Notes under the pieces: generated by a model
Seen by the model: the letters and a program-made list of their open reading frames with translations, nothing else
Told to the model about the DNA's origin: nothing
Databases searched by the model: none
Translations under genes and position numbers: made by a program
Part shown: piece by piece, positions 6,740 through 8,185 of the stretch
How the letters are laid out: each line of letters starts with the position of its first letter
Position numbering within the stretch: the stretch's first letter is position 1
Assembly: GCA_007124105.1 (NCBI GenBank)
Contig: SLFT01000475.1
Coordinates: 1-8,185 of the forward strand
DNA length: 8,185 nt
From: Candidatus Hydrogenedentota bacterium
GTDB lineage: Bacteria; Hydrogenedentota; Hydrogenedentia; Hydrogenedentales; CAITNO01
Direction of reading: 5' to 3'

Positions 6740-6749
6740 AAAGCGCTTT
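6740..6749. promoter_or_regulatory. Possible LacI-type operator AAAGCGCTTT
   Basis: This perfect 10-bp palindrome has the AAGCGCTT core seen in many LacI/GalR-family operators and lies 3 bp upstream of the candidate -35 of the transporter-hydrolase gene. A second, imperfect AGCGCTT at 6697-6703 covers the predicted transcription start. The outer TG/CA bases of the classic operator are mostly absent. The same short word occurs inside coding sequence in this window, so chance is a real alternative. Confidence 0.25.
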
Positions 6750-6936
6750 CTGAAGAGATAGTTGCGTTAATCCCTCAGCGCCGAATTACCTGTGATATAC
6801 AGACGCTGTTACTGCGGACATGCGCCTCTTCCTCGACCTGTCATCGCACGGGAACTTTACCTGGTTCTATCCGTGGCCGACAAATGCACGGTTGGTCGCC
6901 GACTGGGGCTATGCTGCCGAAATTCTGGAGCAATTC

Positions 6937-6966
6937 TTGATAACGTTCTGCTTGAAGGGATAACAT
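6937..6966 (+). promoter_or_regulatory. Weak candidate promoter toward the helicase gene
   Basis: TTGATA (6937-6942, five of six matches) and TAACAT (6961-6966, four of six) are 18 bp apart. Transcription from here would run through the inverted repeat at 7041-7072 and give a leader of over 200 nt before the helicase ATG at 7198. Nothing better was found nearer that gene. Confidence 0.25.
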
Positions 6967-7040
6967 TAAAGATACGTACGCGTCCCAAGCGTTGTGATAC
7001 CGGCGGCTGTGCGCGAATAGCACATGCATGGCCTGGTTTT

Positions 7041-7072
7041 GTTACACGTTGTTGGTATACACGACGTGTAAC
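7041..7072. repeat. 32-nt inverted repeat with three TACACG half-sites
   Basis: GTTACACGTTGT (7041-7052) and ACGACGTGTAAC (7061-7072) can pair over 12 positions, one of them G-U, around an 8-nt centre TGGTATAC. The first nine pairs are perfect Watson-Crick. Nested inside is a second symmetry, TACACG-A-CGTGTA at 7058-7070, so the word TACACG appears at 7043-7048 and 7058-7063 forward and at 7065-7070 in reverse. No T-run follows, which argues against an intrinsic terminator. It may be a multi-site operator or an RNA hairpin in the helicase leader. Confidence 0.55.
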
Positions 7073-7197
7073 CGTTGGATACGTTTCCCTTGTACGCCGG
7101 TTCATTGACGCGAGTCGGCAGCAACATGCTTGGGCCAAAGGTCAACAACGCAGGATGTCACAGTTATTTCGCGACAATCCACACACGAGACAACGCC

Positions 7198-8185
7198 ATG
7201 AACACCGCCCAGATAATAGACCAGTTGCGTAATGACGCGGATTTTTGCCAGCACCTTACCGCGTGGCGCTCTTTTGCCCCGCGTGAGGGCACGTATGCTG
7301 AGTTCCCAGGCGCCGCGCATCCGGAACTCATCGAGGGATTGCGCAAACGGGGCATCACAAATTTGTACACCCATCAGCGGGACGCGTTCGAAGCGCTCGA
7401 AACGGGCAAGCATGTCTGCGTTGTAACGCCGACGGCGTCAGGCAAGACTTTGTGTTACAACCTGCCCGTGCTTAACCGGTTGCTCGATGCGCCGCACAGC
7501 CGCGCATTGTACCTGTTCCCCACCAAGGCGTTAAGCCAGGACCAGGTTGTGGAATTGACGGATACGATTGAGACGCTGGACGTGAAGATAGGCGCCTATA
7601 CCTTTGACGGGGATACGCCCACGTCTGCTCGCAAATCGGTGCGCAACGCGGGGCACATTGTGGTGACGAATCCAGACATGCTGCATGCGGGCATCCTGCC
7701 CCATCATACCATCTGGATACGGTTGTTCGAGAATCTGCGTTATGTGGTCATTGACGAGATTCACCACTACCGGGGCGTATTCGGCAGTCATCTGGCAAAC
7801 GTCCTGCGCCGGCTGAAACGGATATGCGCGTTCTATGGTTCCTCGCCCCAGTTCATCTGTTGCAGCGCCACCATCGCCAATCCCCGCGAGCTGGCGGAAA
7901 AGTTAATCGAAGCGGAGGTGGAACTGGTAGACAACAACGGCGCGCCCTCGGGCGAGAAGCATTTCCTTTTTTTTAATCCGCCTGTGGTCAACCGCGAGCT
8001 GGGTATACGCGCATCGAGTGTGAAACAGGCGGGTCGCCTGGCGACGTCGCTGCTGTTTCGCGATGTGCAGTCCATTGTGTTTGCGCGCAGCCGTCTGCGT
8101 GTCGAAATTATTAGCACCTACCTCAAGGAAGCGGTACGAAAGAAGGGCGGCGATCCGGACAAAGTGCGCGGTTACCGGGGCGGCT
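7198..8185 (+). CDS. mrfA: MrfA/YprA-like DExH-box helicase, 5' part
   Basis: The first 329 codons of a superfamily 2 helicase that continues past the window edge. Motifs in order: HQ with Gln60, Walker A TPTASGKT (residues 77-84), FPTKALSQDQ (107-116, motif Ia), TNPDML (157-162), Walker B DEIH (186-189), SAT (223-225) and VFARSR (294-299, start of the second RecA-like domain). GKHVCVVTPTASGKTLCYN, RGVFGSHLANVLRRLKRIC and NGAPSGEKHF closely resemble Bacillus YprA/MrfA, a 3'-5' DNA helicase acting in mitomycin C damage repair. Full-length members are usually about 750-900 residues and end in a DUF1998-type zinc domain, which would lie beyond the window. The ATG at 7198 gives the usual N-terminus before the PELIEGLRKRGI segment; the Shine-Dalgarno is weak (only GAG at 7187-7189). 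The symbol is by family likeness; orthology is not proven. Confidence 0.9.
   Translation, partial: MNTAQIIDQLRNDADFCQHLTAWRSFAPREGTYAEFPGAAHPELIEGLRKRGITNLYTHQRDAFEALETGKHVCVVTPTASGKTLCYNLPVLNRLLDAPHSRALYLFPTKALSQDQVVELTDTIETLDVKIGAYTFDGDTPTSARKSVRNAGHIVVTNPDMLHAGILPHHTIWIRLFENLRYVVIDEIHHYRGVFGSHLANVLRRLKRICAFYGSSPQFICCSATIANPRELAEKLIEAEVELVDNNGAPSGEKHFLFFNPPVVNRELGIRASSVKQAGRLATSLLFRDVQSIVFARSRLRVEIISTYLKEAVRKKGGDPDKVRGYRGG

Larger units (their letters stand above)
6603..7197. other. 595-nt intergenic region between divergent genes
   Basis: This is the longest stretch without a convincing gene. Its left 150 nt holds the Shine-Dalgarno, candidate promoter and possible operator of the transporter-hydrolase gene. 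The middle (about 6760-6930) shows nothing I can interpret. A promoter-like pair lies at 6937-6966 and a strong inverted repeat at 7041-7072. Open frames of 60-146 codons exist on both strands, but their translations are rich in Arg, Cys and His, resemble no family I know and overlap one another. A small RNA or long leader for the helicase gene is possible. No tRNA-like T-arm or D-arm pattern was found. Confidence 0.6.

Noticed and set aside
6860..6875. GGTTC-TATCC resembling a tRNA T-arm
   Set aside because: The required purine of the T-loop is absent, and no acceptor, anticodon or D-arm pairing could be found around it.
6857..7138. 93-codon minus-strand frame in the intergenic gap
   Set aside because: It has no recognisable family and biased Arg/Thr/Ser composition, competes with other overlapping frames, and lacks a convincing ribosome-binding site.
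6792..7232. 146-codon plus-strand frame in the intergenic gap running into the helicase gene
   Set aside because: The translation is rich in Arg and Cys with no hydrophobic core pattern or known motif. It overlaps the true helicase start in another frame and has no Shine-Dalgarno.

Overview
The window comes from a bacterial chromosome of moderately high GC. It carries three housekeeping genes on the + strand, a two-gene glycan-utilisation block on the - strand, and the 5' part of a repair-type helicase gene on the + strand at the right edge. A Tat-exported sulfatase beside a sugar-transporter/glycosidase protein is typical of polysaccharide-degrading members of the PVC group (Planctomycetes, Lentisphaerae, Kiritimatiellae) or of Hydrogenedentes-like lineages. 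This placement is inferred from gene content only and is tentative.

Left block (178-2511, +): rpiB (ribose-5-phosphate isomerase B), pgsA (phosphatidylglycerophosphate synthase) and alr (alanine racemase). They serve pentose-phosphate, phospholipid and peptidoglycan metabolism. The gaps are short (67 and 80 nt). pgsA appears to have its own promoter ending only a few bases before its ATG and no Shine-Dalgarno. alr is preceded by a 12-codon open frame with a good Shine-Dalgarno, whose stop overlaps the alr start.

Middle block (2580-6602, -): transcribed right to left, first an 809-residue protein joining a complete 12-helix MFS transporter to a TIM-barrel glycoside-hydrolase-like domain, then, after 234 nt, a Tat-exported type I sulfatase. 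A plausible reading is that the sulfatase removes sulfate from an oligosaccharide outside the cytoplasm, the MFS part imports the product, and the fused hydrolase domain cleaves it at the inner membrane face. alr and the sulfatase gene converge with 68 nt between them.

Right block: a 595-nt gap between divergent genes holds a candidate promoter for the fusion gene and a strong 32-nt inverted repeat with three TACACG half-sites, but no convincing gene. From 7198 an MrfA/YprA-like DExH helicase runs off the right edge.

The transporter-hydrolase fusion is the most unusual feature. No CRISPR array, insertion sequence, tRNA or rRNA was seen.
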